Source: Rhodococcus sp. SMB37 (lineage in GTDB: Bacteria > Actinomycetota > Actinomycetes > Mycobacteriales > Mycobacteriaceae). Taken from it: DNA of 64,000 nucleotides. Where the stretch lies: positions 27,944-91,943 of the forward strand of contig NZ_SLVY01000021.1 in NCBI RefSeq assembly GCF_004345605.1, given 5' to 3'. Below, piece after piece: positions 63,754 through 64,000 of this stretch. The position numbers and the translations under genes were made by a program. The notes beneath the pieces were generated by a model that was not told where the DNA came from, did no database searches, and was given only the letters and a program-made list of their open reading frames with translations. Position 1 is the stretch's first letter. Each line of letters starts with the position of its first letter.

Positions 63754-64000
63754 GGAACACCCTTCGTCGCCGCTGCACTTCCGTGAACAGAGCGAGTACA
63801 ACAAGTGGCGCTCGAGGAACCTTGCGATGAATCTGGCAATTCCCTGGGAACGTACGCGCGGAAACCCGAGAGTGCAGTTTTGCATGCGACTTCCGAGAAA
63901 GCCCAGGGCGGATTCAGGACGCTAACGCAACACCCGCGATCAACTCCGCGAGCACGTTACATGGCTTCCTCCAGCCGAGTGTCTTCCGCGGCCGGATATT
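63754..64000. other. Gene-free right edge
   Basis: This 247-nt stretch upstream of the VTC gene shows no supportable gene, RNA or repeat. It presumably contains the promoter of the VTC-DUF4956-CotH operon. An ATG at 63961 opens a frame on the plus strand to the edge but has no Shine-Dalgarno, and only 13 codons are visible. Confidence 0.6.

Noticed and set aside
63961..64000. Start of a plus-strand gene at the right edge
   Set aside because: ATG without a ribosome site and only 13 codons visible.

Overview
The window is high-GC actinobacterial chromosome, most likely from Rhodococcus or a close mycolic-acid relative. The evidence is a purA gene divergent from an Rv0358-type gene, prpDBC with a PrpR-type regulator, a WhiB protein, a mycofactocin-type short-chain dehydrogenase, a CobN/ChlID aerobic cobalt chelatase, many GTG starts and frequent ATGA/GTGA gene overlaps. 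I see no tRNA, rRNA, CRISPR array, transposase or prophage.

Layout. 1-1.2 kb: start of purA and a divergent conserved gene. 1.2-4.7 kb: a graveyard of three decayed genes (TauD/AtsK-type dioxygenase, arylsulfatase, peptide-type ABC binding protein), apparently a lost sulfate-ester scavenging locus. 4.8-5.4 kb: terD. 5.5-10 kb: a cobalamin-riboswitch-controlled ABC importer with a FhuF-like iron-sulfur protein and a frameshifted last gene. 10.1-13.2 kb: B12 riboswitch, metE, and a broken MetE-like paralogue. 13.3-15.2 kb: TetR, a DUF1772-like membrane protein and an NAD(P)-binding protein. 15.2-21.1 kb: a catabolic island with two CitE-type lyases, a CaiB/BaiF CoA-transferase, a bacterial-luciferase-like monooxygenase, a flavin reductase and a GntR regulator. 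21.2-26.6 kb: the methylcitrate cycle (prpDBC), PrpR and WhiB. 26.6-29.7 kb: a second riboswitch-controlled corrinoid-type ABC importer. 29.8-34.8 kb: IclR regulator, APC permease, Tat-exported amine oxidase, a lipoprotein RidA and a TatA. 34.9-36.7 kb: an SDR, a small acidic protein and a membrane protein. 36.7-44.6 kb: cobF-cobN on one strand and cobG-cobH-cobIJ on the other. 44.6-52.4 kb: a non-cobalamin block (SPW protein, two TetRs, an MFS pump, a three-subunit xanthine-dehydrogenase-family molybdoenzyme, an SDR). 52.4-60.5 kb: cobM-cobL, then a riboswitch-led operon of chelatase subunit, cobO, a cobB-cobC fusion and cobD. 60.5-63.8 kb: CotH, DUF4956 and VTC-domain proteins.

How it works together. 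The dominant theme is vitamin B12: five cobalamin riboswitches sit in front of two importers, the B12-independent methionine synthase, and two biosynthetic operons. When B12 is plentiful they should shut down uptake, synthesis and the B12-independent enzyme together. The cob genes give most of the aerobic route from precorrin-2 to adenosylcobinamide phosphate. cobK, and the lower-loop genes cobP/U, cobQ, cobS and cobT, are not in the window. The propionate genes are another route for propionyl-CoA, which B12-dependent methylmalonyl-CoA mutase can also consume.

Most distinctive observations: an apparently exported amine-oxidation unit (Tat oxidase, lipoprotein RidA, own TatA); a short upstream ORF coupled to cobN behind its riboswitch; a cobB-cobC fusion; a FhuF-like reductase in a B12 uptake operon; an unassigned CoA-lyase/flavin-monooxygenase pathway; and recent gene damage by exact short tandem duplications.
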